NCBI GenBank assembly: GCA_020849855.1
Contig: JADZFO010000006.1
Span: forward strand, 7,982-71,981
Source: a bacterium
Lineage (GTDB): Bacteria > 4484-113 > JAFGCY01
Reading direction: 5' to 3'
Length of the DNA: 64,000 bases
The notes beneath the pieces are model-generated. The model was given only the letters and a program-made list of their open reading frames with translations. It had not been told where the DNA came from and did no database searches. This document shows, piece after piece, positions 10,012 through 18,470 of this stretch (its first letter is position 1; every line of letters starts with the position of its first letter). A program made the position numbers and the translations under genes.

Positions 10012-10401
10012 TCAGGGCCGGGGGGAAGAGGGGTCTTCCGCCCTGGGCCGCGCGCTAAGCCCGCGCACCACGATCACCACTGGAAGTGTGATCAGACCAG
10101 CCGCCAGGCCCATCGGCTCGAGGTAGTCCCTTGTGAAGAGCCAATAGAGCAGGAGGTAGGCCGCCGGAATCTTAGCACACGACAGGGCGAAAATGAATGT
10201 TCTGGAGCGGCCTTCCAGCCGCAGAAAGGCGCCCATGAGCCAGGAAAGCAGAATTGTGTTCAGGGCCAGCCACAGACAGCCCGCGCCAAAGCTGAAGGCC
10301 AGGGCCTCGTAGCCGGCGAGCGAGCCGATGAGCGCCCCGGCCAGGCCCAGCAGCGCGTAATCACGCACCAGTAGCCGGGAAAACATGCCGATATCGCTCA
10401 C
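10012..10401 (-). CDS. AtpI-like membrane protein of the ATP synthase operon
   Basis: The 129-residue protein has four predicted membrane segments (YALLGLAGALIGSLAGYEAL, FGAGCLWLALNTILLSWLMG, IPAAYLLLYWLF, MGLAAGLITLPVVIVVRGL). Size, topology and position just upstream of atpB fit ATP synthase protein I, which helps c-ring assembly or ion uptake for the complex. The GTG start at 10401 lies exactly 6 bases after a TAGAAT box and has no ribosome site, so this gene probably has its own leaderless transcript. Family assignment rests on context and topology more than on sequence motifs. Confidence 0.7.
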   Translation of the reverse strand: MSDIGMFSRLLVRDYALLGLAGALIGSLAGYEALAFSFGAGCLWLALNTILLSWLMGAFLRLEGRSRTFIFALSCAKIPAAYLLLYWLFTRDYLEPMGLAAGLITLPVVIVVRGLSARPRAEDPSSPRP

Positions 10402-10407
10402 CGCAGG

Positions 10408-10413
10408 ATTCTA
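10408..10413 (-). promoter_or_regulatory. -10 box (TAGAAT) for a leaderless atpI-like/atpB transcript
   Basis: On the minus strand TAGAAT is followed by CCTGCG and then the GTG start of the atpI-like gene. The 6-base spacing places the expected transcription start on the start codon. There is no Shine-Dalgarno sequence. No convincing -35 box is visible. Confidence 0.5.
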
Positions 10414-10486
10414 AGGCCTGCCAAGGCCAGGCTTTGCGGTGGTACTGCGCTGGGTGCTGCGCGGTGGGAACTGCCCTCTGGGGAGC

Positions 10487-10774
10487 TCATGAATTCAGCC
10501 GGCTGAGCATGCGTATGGTGGAGACCAGGCCGGCCAGGGTGCCGACGAGGATCAGCACGATCATCCAAAAGCCGGTGCCGAGGCTGCGGTCCAGCCAGGA
10601 GCCGATCAGCCAGCCGCCCACCGGGCCTGCCGCCAGGGTCATGGGAATGCTCAGGCCGTAGGCCAGTCCGCGCATGCGCTTGACCCGGTCGGCCTCCTGA
10701 CGCGCGTCGTTACGCTTCTTCAGGCGCTCCTGCTCGGAATCCGGATGCCGGCTGTATTTGAAACGGAAATCCAT
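10487..10774 (-). CDS. AtpZ/AtpI-family small membrane protein
   Basis: This 95-residue protein has a charged N-terminal helix (DSEQERLKKRNDARQEADRV) and two membrane segments separated by GGWLIGSWLDRSLGTGFWMI. The GPVGGWLIGSWLDRSLGTG pattern is typical of the AtpZ/AtpQ family, which in several bacteria is encoded at the head of atp operons and may help Mg2+ or Ca2+ handling by the synthase. It lies upstream of the atpI-like gene on the same strand and about 40 bases after divIVA. No strong ribosome site was seen before ATG 10774. Confidence 0.75.
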   Translation of the reverse strand: MDFRFKYSRHPDSEQERLKKRNDARQEADRVKRMRGLAYGLSIPMTLAAGPVGGWLIGSWLDRSLGTGFWMIVLILVGTLAGLVSTIRMLSRLNS

Positions 10775-10817
10775 GCTGTTTCAGACTGCGCCAAACCCCT
10801 GCTGTGCCAGCCGGGGC

Positions 10818-11924
10818 CTAGCTCCAGCGGGATGTGCGGCGGACCCGCGGGCCCTCATCGCCGTCATCCTCGTCGTCGTCGACGGGATGCACGCTCAGGC
10901 CGGAGCCGGCCGGCGCTGCGGTGTCATCAGTATCAGCGGGCGCTGCGGCAGCCGGCAGCTCCACTGCTCCAAGGGGCTCGTCATCATACTGAGGCAGCCC
11001 CGGCCCCGCGGCGCTAAGCTGAGCATCGGCGTCCGGGTCCTCGTCCTCTGCTTCCTCGAAGAGCTCCTCATCCCCGCCCAGGGCTTCGTCAGCGTAGACC
11101 TCTGCGTCTTCTTCGCTGTCCCAGTCGGCCTCTTCCTCCAGCTCCGGCTCAAGGGCCAGGTCGTCCTCGGCCCAGTCCTGGTCATCGGCGCTGTCGTAGG
11201 GGTCGGCCTCTGCTTCATCCACATCCGGCTCCACACTTTCCCAGGGCAGCGCGGCGGGCTCGGCATCCAGCGCGGCGGAGGGACGGGCCTGGCTGAGGGC
11301 GGCGGAGAAATCGTCTATGTCCAGATCGCGCTGGTTCTGCTGCGCCTCCGCCGGCGGCGCGGGCTGCGGCGGCCGGGGCGCGCGGGTATCGGCAACCGGC
11401 GCGGCGGCAGGCGGGCTGCTTAGCGGCAGGACCGGGCTGAGCTCGGCCAGCAGCGGAGCGGCATGCGGAGCAGCGGGGCGCGCAGCGGGCTGCCGCGCGG
11501 CCGGGCTGAGATGCGGGCTGCCCTGCTCGAGGCGGGCCATGAAGCCAGCCAGCAGGCCGTAAAACTCGTACTCGAAGCGCTCGCGCTGGGCCTGCAGGTC
11601 AGCCAGGCTGGCGCGGATCTTCTCGGCCTCCAGGCGGGCCTGGCCGACGATGGCATCGGCCTGGGAGCGCGCGGCATGGGCCAGGTCGTCGCTGGTCTTC
11701 TGCGCCAGCAGCACGGAGTTCTTCAGCAGCTCCTCGCTGTCGCGGTAGCTGCGCATCTGGTTCTCCAGCTCTGTCACGCGGCTGCGCAGCTGGGCGATCT
11801 GGCTGTTGTACTCCGTGACCGCCTGCAGCACCGCCGTGCGGAAAAGCTCCACATCGTTGCGGTCATAGCCGCGCATGGAGATGCGGAAGGCGGCGTTTTC
11901 AATGTCGAGGGGGGTGAGGCTCAT
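10818..11924 (-). CDS. DivIVA-domain protein with long acidic tail
   Basis: The N-terminal 55 residues match the DivIVA lipid-binding domain (MSLTPLDIENAAFRISMRGY followed by DRNDVELFRTAVLQAV), and a coiled coil runs to about residue 170 (SQIAQLRSRVTELENQMRSY). The remaining 200 residues are Pro/Ala-rich and then strongly acidic (EDDLALEPELEEEADWDSEE), probably disordered. DivIVA proteins mark curved or polar membrane and recruit division or cell-wall factors. The start codon overlaps the yggT stop in ATGA, so the two are translationally coupled, a common yggT-divIVA arrangement. Confidence 0.88.
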   Translation of the reverse strand: MSLTPLDIENAAFRISMRGYDRNDVELFRTAVLQAVTEYNSQIAQLRSRVTELENQMRSYRDSEELLKNSVLLAQKTSDDLAHAARSQADAIVGQARLEAEKIRASLADLQAQRERFEYEFYGLLAGFMARLEQGSPHLSPAARQPAARPAAPHAAPLLAELSPVLPLSSPPAAAPVADTRAPRPPQPAPPAEAQQNQRDLDIDDFSAALSQARPSAALDAEPAALPWESVEPDVDEAEADPYDSADDQDWAEDDLALEPELEEEADWDSEEDAEVYADEALGGDEELFEEAEDEDPDADAQLSAAGPGLPQYDDEPLGAVELPAAAAPADTDDTAAPAGSGLSVHPVDDDEDDGDEGPRVRRTSRWS

Positions 11925-12184
11925 CGCACGTTCCGGGCCACCGCGCCCACCACAATGCTGAGGATGCTGAGGAATGCCACAGCGAGCATCGGCGAGAGGT
12001 CAAACATGCCAACCTGCAGCCGCATGCCGCGGAAGAGGCTGATGTAGGGGTCGATGATGCTCTCGAGTGTCCGGTACCAGCCGGCATAGCGCCAGGAGGG
12101 GTTAAAGCTGCCCAGCGACCAGACAATGATTAGCAGAATGTAGAGCTCAATTGCTCCCTGCAGGATCCTGACAAGCATCTCCAC
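11921..12184 (-). CDS. yggT: YggT family membrane protein
   Basis: The 87-residue protein has two hydrophobic segments flanking a loop with the family pattern (LYILLIIVWSLGSFNP; ESIIDPYISLFRGM; LSPMLAVAFLSILSIVVGAV). YggT proteins sit next to divIVA in many genomes and are linked to osmotic stress tolerance and envelope or cytoskeleton organisation. The GTG start at 12184 lies 6 bases after a TACAAT box in an extended -10 context (TGTTACAAT), with no ribosome site, so the message appears leaderless. Confidence 0.85.
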   Translation of the reverse strand: MEMLVRILQGAIELYILLIIVWSLGSFNPSWRYAGWYRTLESIIDPYISLFRGMRLQVGMFDLSPMLAVAFLSILSIVVGAVARNVR

Positions 12185-12190
12185 CGCCGC

Positions 12191-12196
12191 ATTGTA
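12191..12196 (-). promoter_or_regulatory. Extended -10 box (TGT-TACAAT) for leaderless yggT
   Basis: On the minus strand TGTTACAAT is followed by GCGGCG and the GTG start of yggT. The 6-base discriminator puts the start of transcription on the start codon. This would drive yggT-divIVA, and possibly read through to the atp genes. Confidence 0.5.
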
Positions 12197-12220
12197 ACAC
12201 CGCCAGCCTGCGCCGGGGCA

Positions 12221-14233
12221 TTAGAGGTCAAAGTACTTATGGGGCTCATCGGGCCTTGGGGGCTCTGGCGCCTGGCCGGCGGGGACGGGCTGGGCGGCTG
12301 AATCACGGCGGCCGAGCAGGCCCAGATCGTTGATCTCGTCCAGCACTTCGCGCGGCAGGACCTCCTGCAGGGCAACAGAGAGATCGCCGCGGAAGCGCGA
12401 GCGCACCTGCGGGTCGTTCTCCAAGGCATGGCGGAAGAGCTCGATCAGACGCGCGCGGTCGCGGCCGGCCAGCTTGAGCATGGTCTCGCGCACCTGCAGG
12501 TTCTGCTCGCGGGGCAGCAGCTTCAGGGCCAGGGTGGCCGTCTGCTCCTCGGAGCCGACCACGCAGTACTTCAGCAGCACGCCGACCTTGCGCGGGCTGA
12601 TGCGCTTGGGGATCGGCTGGCCGTTGAAGACGGCGAAGATGAAGTCGCAGTAGTCGCGCACGGCATCCTCACGGCTGGCGCCGTCCTTCTCATTGGTGGT
12701 GCCGACGATGGTGAGCTTCTTCTCCTGGCCGGTGAACTTGCGCACGGCCTTCTGCTCGATCTCGCCTGCGTACTCGGCCATGAAGCTGTCGCTGACGCGC
12801 TCGCCGCGGTAGTTAAAGATGTCGCCGCGCGCCAGATACTGGCCGAAGAGGCGCAGCACGGACTGCTCCAGGGCGGACAGCGACAGGCTGGGGCCGACGC
12901 GCGGGGCGTCGGTGGCCACAAAGCCCAGCAAGAAGCGGTCATCCAGCCAGCGCGAAATGTTCACTCCGGGCACGATGACGATGGGCGGCAGCCGGGGCCA
13001 GCCCTCGGCATCATGAGGGAAGCAGTTGGGGTGCAGCGAGTCCAGTTTAAGCAGGGCGGAAGCCACGTTCCAGGGGGTGGCGAAAGAGTCGCGCAGGGGA
13101 TCTTCCAGGCGGGCAAGCTGCTCCGAGATAAGCACGGATGAGCCGCTGAGGGAGCCGCGGTACTCACTGACCAGGCTGGCCTCCGCCGAGCGATGCATGG
13201 CCTCGGTGTCGGCCAGCGCGCGGGCGAGGCCCTCGCCGCTGAGCAGCACCGGGCCGCCGTCATAGCTGGAGCGCGACTGCTGATCCGAGCCGGCATGGGC
13301 GATACGGAAGGCCTGCTGGCGGGCGCGCAGCATGCACTCCCGCAGATGGGCCGCATCGGCGCAGAGGCCCTCAAAGCAGTCCTTGAGCTCGTTCTTCAGA
13401 TGCCGCAGCTCTGCCGAGCCGACTTCCTGCTGCAGGGAGGAAAGCTCATAGCCGGCGAGGTGTGTGTAGTCGGTCTGGGCCGCGGCCAGCAGCTCGGCGG
13501 CCAGACGGTTCAGCTCGCCGATCTCCCTGAGTGCCGGGGCGAGGCGCTCGGAGCGCAGCAGATCCATCATCACCCGGGCGTCAGAGGTAAGCTGGGCCTG
13601 GGCCGAGCGCAGCAGGCCGACGCTGTGCTCCAGCTCATGCCGCTCGGCGGTGAGGTCGCGGCGCTTGCCGCGCAGGGATGCACCGGGTGTTCGGCTGGAG
13701 CGCTCTGGGTCGTAAGGATCCAGCTCACCGCTGCCCAGCAGGTAAAGGCGCTGCAGGGGCATCAGCACCGCCGGCAGATCATGGAGGACCTGGGCATGCG
13801 CCTGCAGGGCAGCCGCTTCGTGGGCCTCAACATCGTCCGCCCCGGCAGCCGGCGTCCTGCTGCCGCTGTGCAGCCGGCGGCTGGCCTTGAGCAGCAGCTC
13901 AAACTCGATCAGCAGAGCCTGGTATAGCTCGCGCGGCAGCAGCTGCACCAGCTGCTTGCCGCCGCCCGGCTGGCTCAGCTCCAGCTCGTCACACAGCGCG
14001 CCGGTGAAGAGGAAGAGCTGCTGGGCCGGGCTGAGCTCGCCGCGGCTGGAGCTGAGCAGGGCGCGGGCAATGGCCAGCCAGGCGGCCCGCAGCTTGGGCG
14101 CCGCAGCAGCATTGGCATCGCCGCCGCGTTCGGCCTGCAGCGCCAGCAGCGCCTGGCCCAGCTTGGCCAGGGCCTCGGGGGCTGCGCCCTTTACAACCTG
14201 CTTGAAGTAATGGTTGATCTCCCGATCCTGCAT
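12221..14233 (-). CDS. Large protein of unknown function
   Basis: The 670-residue, mostly alpha-helical cytosolic protein has no signal peptide or membrane span and I do not recognise it. The N-terminal two thirds are rich in Leu, Ala, Glu and Arg with coiled-coil character (EELKDCFEGLCADAAH-like stretches). A more conserved-looking segment spans about residues 400-600 (PPIVIVPGVNISRWLDDRFL, FTGQEKKLTIVGTTNEKDGA, RISPRKVGVLLKYCVVGSEE) and contains helical-repeat-like text (ATLALKLLPREQNLQVRETM). A Pro-rich tail ends HKYFDL. The ATG at 14233 was chosen because GGACGGAGCCGC precedes it; another ATG lies 30 bases upstream. Confidence 0.8.
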   Translation of the reverse strand: MQDREINHYFKQVVKGAAPEALAKLGQALLALQAERGGDANAAAAPKLRAAWLAIARALLSSSRGELSPAQQLFLFTGALCDELELSQPGGGKQLVQLLPRELYQALLIEFELLLKASRRLHSGSRTPAAGADDVEAHEAAALQAHAQVLHDLPAVLMPLQRLYLLGSGELDPYDPERSSRTPGASLRGKRRDLTAERHELEHSVGLLRSAQAQLTSDARVMMDLLRSERLAPALREIGELNRLAAELLAAAQTDYTHLAGYELSSLQQEVGSAELRHLKNELKDCFEGLCADAAHLRECMLRARQQAFRIAHAGSDQQSRSSYDGGPVLLSGEGLARALADTEAMHRSAEASLVSEYRGSLSGSSVLISEQLARLEDPLRDSFATPWNVASALLKLDSLHPNCFPHDAEGWPRLPPIVIVPGVNISRWLDDRFLLGFVATDAPRVGPSLSLSALEQSVLRLFGQYLARGDIFNYRGERVSDSFMAEYAGEIEQKAVRKFTGQEKKLTIVGTTNEKDGASREDAVRDYCDFIFAVFNGQPIPKRISPRKVGVLLKYCVVGSEEQTATLALKLLPREQNLQVRETMLKLAGRDRARLIELFRHALENDPQVRSRFRGDLSVALQEVLPREVLDEINDLGLLGRRDSAAQPVPAGQAPEPPRPDEPHKYFDL

Positions 14234-14297
14234 GCGGCTCCGTCCACAGCGGTGCTGCTGCACCGCTCTACCGTGGTTTTATCGGCAGCTGCAAAGC

Positions 14298-14326
14298 AAA
14301 AGGGCAGCCCTTGCGGGCTGCCCTTT
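14298..14326 (-). terminator. Rho-independent terminator after the TIG lipoprotein gene
   Basis: A perfect stem AAAGGGCAGCCC/GGGCTGCCCTTT with a four-base loop is followed, on the minus strand, by TTTTGCTTTGC. It separates the lipoprotein gene (ending 14348) from the unknown gene that starts at 14233. Confidence 0.88.
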
Positions 14327-14347
14327 CTTTGAGACCAGTTGACTGGA

Positions 14348-17300
14348 CTAGTTGCCGGCGATCAGGAAGCCGTTCTTGTCCAGGAAGTTCTTGGCTGTGT
14401 AGTCCACATCGAAGGGGATAAGGAAGTGCTCCCCGCCGATCGGCAGGCCGATCTCGTCAACATCCGCAGCGTTGCAGAAGACGAAGACGCCATTGAGGTC
14501 CTCCGGCAGGTTGGTAACCGTGTAGTTACCGTTGGCATCGGAGACACCAGAGCCATAGAACACAGCGTGAGCGGAATCCCAGACCTCGACCTGCACGCCC
14601 GGGAAGGGCTCATCCGGCGCATCCGGGTTGCTGATTGGATCCGGCCAGTCCTGCGTCAGGCGGGTGACGGTACCGCTGACCGAGAGGTTACCGCCGCCGC
14701 CGCCGCCCTTGGCGACGAAGTCGACGCCGGTGGCATCAGGCGGCAGGGAGACCGGACGGCTCGCGGGCAGGAAGGTGAAGTTCGCCATCGAAGGCACCAC
14801 GGTGTGGGCGCCGTCGGCGACGCCGCCGATGGAGTAATCGCCATTGGCGTCCGTCGTGTCGCTCAGGGCACCGATGGTGACCGTCACGCCGGCGATCGGG
14901 GTGTCGCCGAGGTTGTCGTCATCGGTGTCTTCCAGCACGGTGCCGCTGACGGTGTTGTTACCACCGCCGCCGCCGCCGCCCTCGTTGACCTTCATGTTGA
15001 AGGTCTGGCTGAAGACGCCGCTGTTGGCGATCAGGTTGCCGGTACCGCTGTCAAGCGCGCCGGTCCAGAACCAGAAGGAGTAGGTTCCGGCGACCAGCTT
15101 GGCATCCTGGACCACGGCGAACTGAGTGCCGTCCGCGCTGTAGTGCTCAATGTCGTTGCGGACATCGACGCTGACATCGCCGTCCTTGTCCAGGCGGCTG
15201 AGCGGGAACTGCAGCAGGGCGCCGTTGATGTCAGCACTGACATCGACCGGATAGATCATGTTGACCAGCTGGGTCACCTGGCTGTTGGTGAAGGGGTCCG
15301 TGTACTGCGCGTTGACCACGAAGAAGAGGTAGGTCTTCGAGCCGGCCACGCCGTCAATCTGCGGGGCGACGAAGTCGAAGCCGCTGATGTCGGCGGTGCC
15401 GGTCTTGATGTCGGAACCCGTCGCCGGGACGACGCTGGAGACCACGGCCGAGCAGATCAGCGGATCGATGCTGGTGGCGGAACCGCTGGAGCCGGTGGGC
15501 TGGATGGTGACGAAGCCGGACAGGTCGTCGGCAACGCCGGCCGGGAGCGTGAACTCAATGGCCTCTTCCTCGCCAACCGGGGTGGCAGGCCAGGTGATGT
15601 TGGCGCCAGGGACCGCCACGCCGTCGCCGGGGGTGGAGCTGTTCAGCCAGATCTGGCCGCCGGTGTCGCCCAGGTTGAAGCCGCGGATGCGGATCTTCGA
15701 GCCACCGCTGGCGCGGCGCCAGGCGTAAGGACGCGGGGACACGGCAGAGCCGAGGAACTTGTTCGGGTCACGCACGACAGCCGGGAGCTCCTGGCTGCCG
15801 TTGACGACGCCGGTGAAGGGGCTGGTGTAGAAGGTCACACCACCGAAGAAGACGAAGTCGTTATAGAGCAGGGTGGTCGGCTCGTTGGGATCCGGCCAGC
15901 GGCTCCAGGCGTTCTCCGCGGCTTCGATCTGGCCGAAGTCCAGCGGCTCAACGGAGGTGATGACGATCTCGTCCACACCCACCACCTTGACGGTCGGGCC
16001 AAGGAAGACGGCCACATCGCCGGTGGTGTTGTCGGTCACCTGGACAGAAGTGCTGTAGTTGCCCTTGCTGTTATAGGTGTACTTCAGCGGCAGGCTGTTG
16101 CCGTTGACCGTGGTGGTCGTGTCGCCGCCGATCGGGAAGAGCTTGTAGCTGTAGTTGCCAGAACCGCCGGCCACCGAGACGTTGAAGTTGAACTCGGTCT
16201 TGGTCGCCACGCCGATCTTCGGCGAGACGTTGACGCTGCCCACCAGGGAGGTGGCCAGGGTCACGGCGAAGGGGGCGCTGGTCAGGCCGTTATCGGCGGT
16301 AACCGTCACGAGGATCGAGCTGGGATCGCCGGTGATCGCCGGGAGGGCGGTCACGGCAACCTGGGAGTCGTTCCAGGAAGCGACGGTCTGCGGGGCGCCG
16401 GTGCCGATGTTCAGGCGGCCGGTGCCCTGGGTGCTGCCGAAGTACTTGCCAAAGACGGTGACGGGCTGGCCGATCTTCAGGGCGCCGGGGGACACACCGG
16501 TGATGACCGGGGTGTTGGCGACGATGAAGGTCTGGCTGTCATAGACATCGCCGCCCACCGTGACGCGGATCGGGCCGCTGACAGCGCCGTCAGGGATGAT
16601 CACCTTAACAAGGTTGTTGCTCCAGGCGCTCACCGGCAGGTTCATGCCGTTGATGCTGGCCTTGGAGCCGCCCTGCTGGTTGCCAAAGCCCTCGCCGACG
16701 ATGTCGACCTGGGTGCCGATCGGGCCGTTGGCCGGCGTGATGCTGGTGATGGTCAGCTCGCCGCTGCCCGGAGGCGGCTGGGCGACGAAGGCCTTCAGGT
16801 TGCTCTTAACGCCGTTAACCTCAACGTACACATTGCCCGTGATGGCGGTAGCCGGCACGAGCACGGTAATGGAGGTGTTGGACCACTTGGGCTCGCCAGC
16901 GCCATCGTTGATCACGGTGGCTTCGACGACATCAGTGCCAGCGCCGTCAGTCGAGAAGAAGACACCGCTGCTCTCGGCGAAGTCGCCGAAGTTGATGCCG
17001 GTCAGGACCACCTCATCGGTGCCGCGACGACCGTAGTCCGGGGTGATGGAGTACAGGAGAGGAGTGCCCGGCACAATCTGGCCGATGATCAGCTGAGCGT
17101 TGGTTCCGCTCTGCGACACCTTACCATTCTGCTTGACCACGACAACGCCGGAGGTCATGCCAGGAACTACCACAGCCCGGATCTGGGTGTCGGTCCACGA
17201 GGCGATGCTGAAGTTCACATCATTCAGCTCAACCAGACCATTGCCCTGGCTGGCCCCGAAGTTTGATCCGCTGATCACAACCTCATCGCCCGCCTGCGCT

Positions 17301-17452
17301 GCCGAACGACTCAGGTTGAAAATGCTCGGCGCGATCCCATTGAGATCGTCGTCGTCATTCCCACCGCCGCCGCTTGAGCAGGACACAATGAGACTGGCCA
17401 CAACCAATGCAAGCGCCCGCCAGAGCAGGCCGCTGTTCAGTTTGGCTAACAT
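14348..17452 (-). CDS. Secreted lipoprotein with IPT/TIG repeats
   Basis: This 1034-residue surface or periplasmic lipoprotein has a lipobox after the signal peptide (VVASLIVSC, Cys25), followed by a Gly/Asp linker. Four IPT/TIG immunoglobulin-like domains follow (about residues 40-400), with hallmarks such as AGDEVVISGSNFGASQGNG, GTQVDIVGEGFG and IGQPVTVFGKYFGSTQGTG. A PKD-like domain (about 405-490) and another TIG-like domain (about 590-680) come next. Near the C-terminus are two carboxypeptidase-regulatory-like beta domains (SGTVLEDTDDDNLGDTPIAG; SGVSDANGNYTVTNLPEDL). A good AAAGGAGG site precedes the ATG. A role in binding polymers or other surface proteins is likely; the ligand is unknown. 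Confidence 0.88.
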   Translation of the reverse strand: MLAKLNSGLLWRALALVVASLIVSCSSGGGGNDDDDLNGIAPSIFNLSRSAAQAGDEVVISGSNFGASQGNGLVELNDVNFSIASWTDTQIRAVVVPGMTSGVVVVKQNGKVSQSGTNAQLIIGQIVPGTPLLYSITPDYGRRGTDEVVLTGINFGDFAESSGVFFSTDGAGTDVVEATVINDGAGEPKWSNTSITVLVPATAITGNVYVEVNGVKSNLKAFVAQPPPGSGELTITSITPANGPIGTQVDIVGEGFGNQQGGSKASINGMNLPVSAWSNNLVKVIIPDGAVSGPIRVTVGGDVYDSQTFIVANTPVITGVSPGALKIGQPVTVFGKYFGSTQGTGRLNIGTGAPQTVASWNDSQVAVTALPAITGDPSSILVTVTADNGLTSAPFAVTLATSLVGSVNVSPKIGVATKTEFNFNVSVAGGSGNYSYKLFPIGGDTTTTVNGNSLPLKYTYNSKGNYSTSVQVTDNTTGDVAVFLGPTVKVVGVDEIVITSVEPLDFGQIEAAENAWSRWPDPNEPTTLLYNDFVFFGGVTFYTSPFTGVVNGSQELPAVVRDPNKFLGSAVSPRPYAWRRASGGSKIRIRGFNLGDTGGQIWLNSSTPGDGVAVPGANITWPATPVGEEEAIEFTLPAGVADDLSGFVTIQPTGSSGSATSIDPLICSAVVSSVVPATGSDIKTGTADISGFDFVAPQIDGVAGSKTYLFFVVNAQYTDPFTNSQVTQLVNMIYPVDVSADINGALLQFPLSRLDKDGDVSVDVRNDIEHYSADGTQFAVVQDAKLVAGTYSFWFWTGALDSGTGNLIANSGVFSQTFNMKVNEGGGGGGGNNTVSGTVLEDTDDDNLGDTPIAGVTVTIGALSDTTDANGDYSIGGVADGAHTVVPSMANFTFLPASRPVSLPPDATGVDFVAKGGGGGGNLSVSGTVTRLTQDWPDPISNPDAPDEPFPGVQVEVWDSAHAVFYGSGVSDANGNYTVTNLPEDLNGVFVFCNAADVDEIGLPIGGEHFLIPFDVDYTAKNFLDKNGFLIAGN

Positions 17453-17508
17453 TTGCCGAAGCCTCCTTTATTGCCGGTCAGCACTCCAGTAAGGAGAAGG
17501 ATAGATTG

Positions 17509-17514
17509 GATTAT
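17509..17514 (-). promoter_or_regulatory. -10 box (TATAAT) upstream of the TIG lipoprotein gene
   Basis: A consensus TATAAT on the minus strand lies about 57 bases before the ATG at 17452, and AAAGGAGG lies 9 bases before the ATG. This unit therefore has a conventional leader of about 50 bases, in contrast to the leaderless genes in this window. Confidence 0.5.
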
Positions 17515-17674
17515 AACTGAAATCCCGGCAATGCAATACCGCAGCCGACCTTCAGGTCCGCACAGCTTTGCGCAGGAGTTCAGCGTCAGAACCACTTACC
17601 CATTATTGTTCTACCCCGCGACTGCCACGCAGCTAACTTGTGTTTAGCAATTTTGAGACAAAGAGCGCCGCAGC

Positions 17675-18361
17675 TCAGGCTTCCAGGCCGGCGGGCTCTT
17701 CCTGCTGCAGGGGCAGCAAGGCCAGGGGGTTGGAGCTGCCCAGGATGTCCGCGCCTGCGTCCAGCATCAGCCGGGCATCATCCAGGGTCCGGATTCCGCC
17801 GCTGGCCTTGATCAGACAGCGGTCGCCGGCGACCTGGCGCAGCAGCTCAACATCTTCCGGGCGGGTGGCATTGCGGGCATAGCCCGTACTGGTCTTCAGG
17901 CAGTGCACTTCAGCGGCCAGCAAAGTCTCAGCCGCGCTGCGGATCTGCTCAGGATTCAGGATTGGTGTCTCAATAATGCACTTCAGGAGCATCCCACCGT
18001 TGCGGCAGATCAGCATCAGGTCCCGCGCCTCGCGGGCCAGCTTGGCCCAGTTGCCGTTAACTATGGCGAAGAGGTCCATGACCACGTCCAGCTCATCAAT
18101 GCCCTGCTCGGACAGCTCGCTGGCGGAAAAGACCTTGGCGGCAAGGGAATCGCAGCCCAGGGGATAGCTGAGCACACTGGCCACCCGCAGGTCCGGGTTG
18201 TGCTTCTTGACCGTCCCGGCCAGCAGCGCGGGAACGCAGATGGCGCGCAGGCCCCGGCTGCGCGTCAGCTCGATGGCCGACTGCAGGGCCGCTACGCTGG
18301 CATCCTGGTCCATTTTCAGGAAGGCGTTGTCAATCCGCCCTGCGATTTGCTCGTTGTACAT
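17675..18361 (-). CDS. deoC: Deoxyribose-phosphate aldolase
   Basis: The enzyme cleaves 2-deoxyribose-5-phosphate to glyceraldehyde-3-phosphate and acetaldehyde in deoxynucleoside catabolism. The 228-residue sequence is a TIM barrel with the Schiff-base lysine in CLKTSTGY (about residue 157) and the second active-site lysine in IKASGGIRT (about residue 187). ELDVVMDL carries the catalytic aspartate. The N-terminus reads IDNAFLKMDQ where most family members have IDHTLLKPD. The gene is monocistronic on the minus strand, divergent from the PKD lipoprotein at 18471. Confidence 0.94.
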   Translation of the reverse strand: MYNEQIAGRIDNAFLKMDQDASVAALQSAIELTRSRGLRAICVPALLAGTVKKHNPDLRVASVLSYPLGCDSLAAKVFSASELSEQGIDELDVVMDLFAIVNGNWAKLAREARDLMLICRNGGMLLKCIIETPILNPEQIRSAAETLLAAEVHCLKTSTGYARNATRPEDVELLRQVAGDRCLIKASGGIRTLDDARLMLDAGADILGSSNPLALLPLQQEEPAGLEA

Positions 18362-18470
18362 GTGCCGCCGCCTTTCTCGGCGAGATTTTACCCCCGGGCC
18401 TTACTTGCCCTGCCAGATAAAACATTGGATAATTCCCTCAGGCTGAAATAAGCACCTTGGGGGTGTAAGC

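Noticed and set aside
14339-17266. 975-codon plus-strand ORF
   Set aside because: It is fully antisense to the TIG-repeat lipoprotein gene, which has lipobox, domains, ribosome site and terminator.
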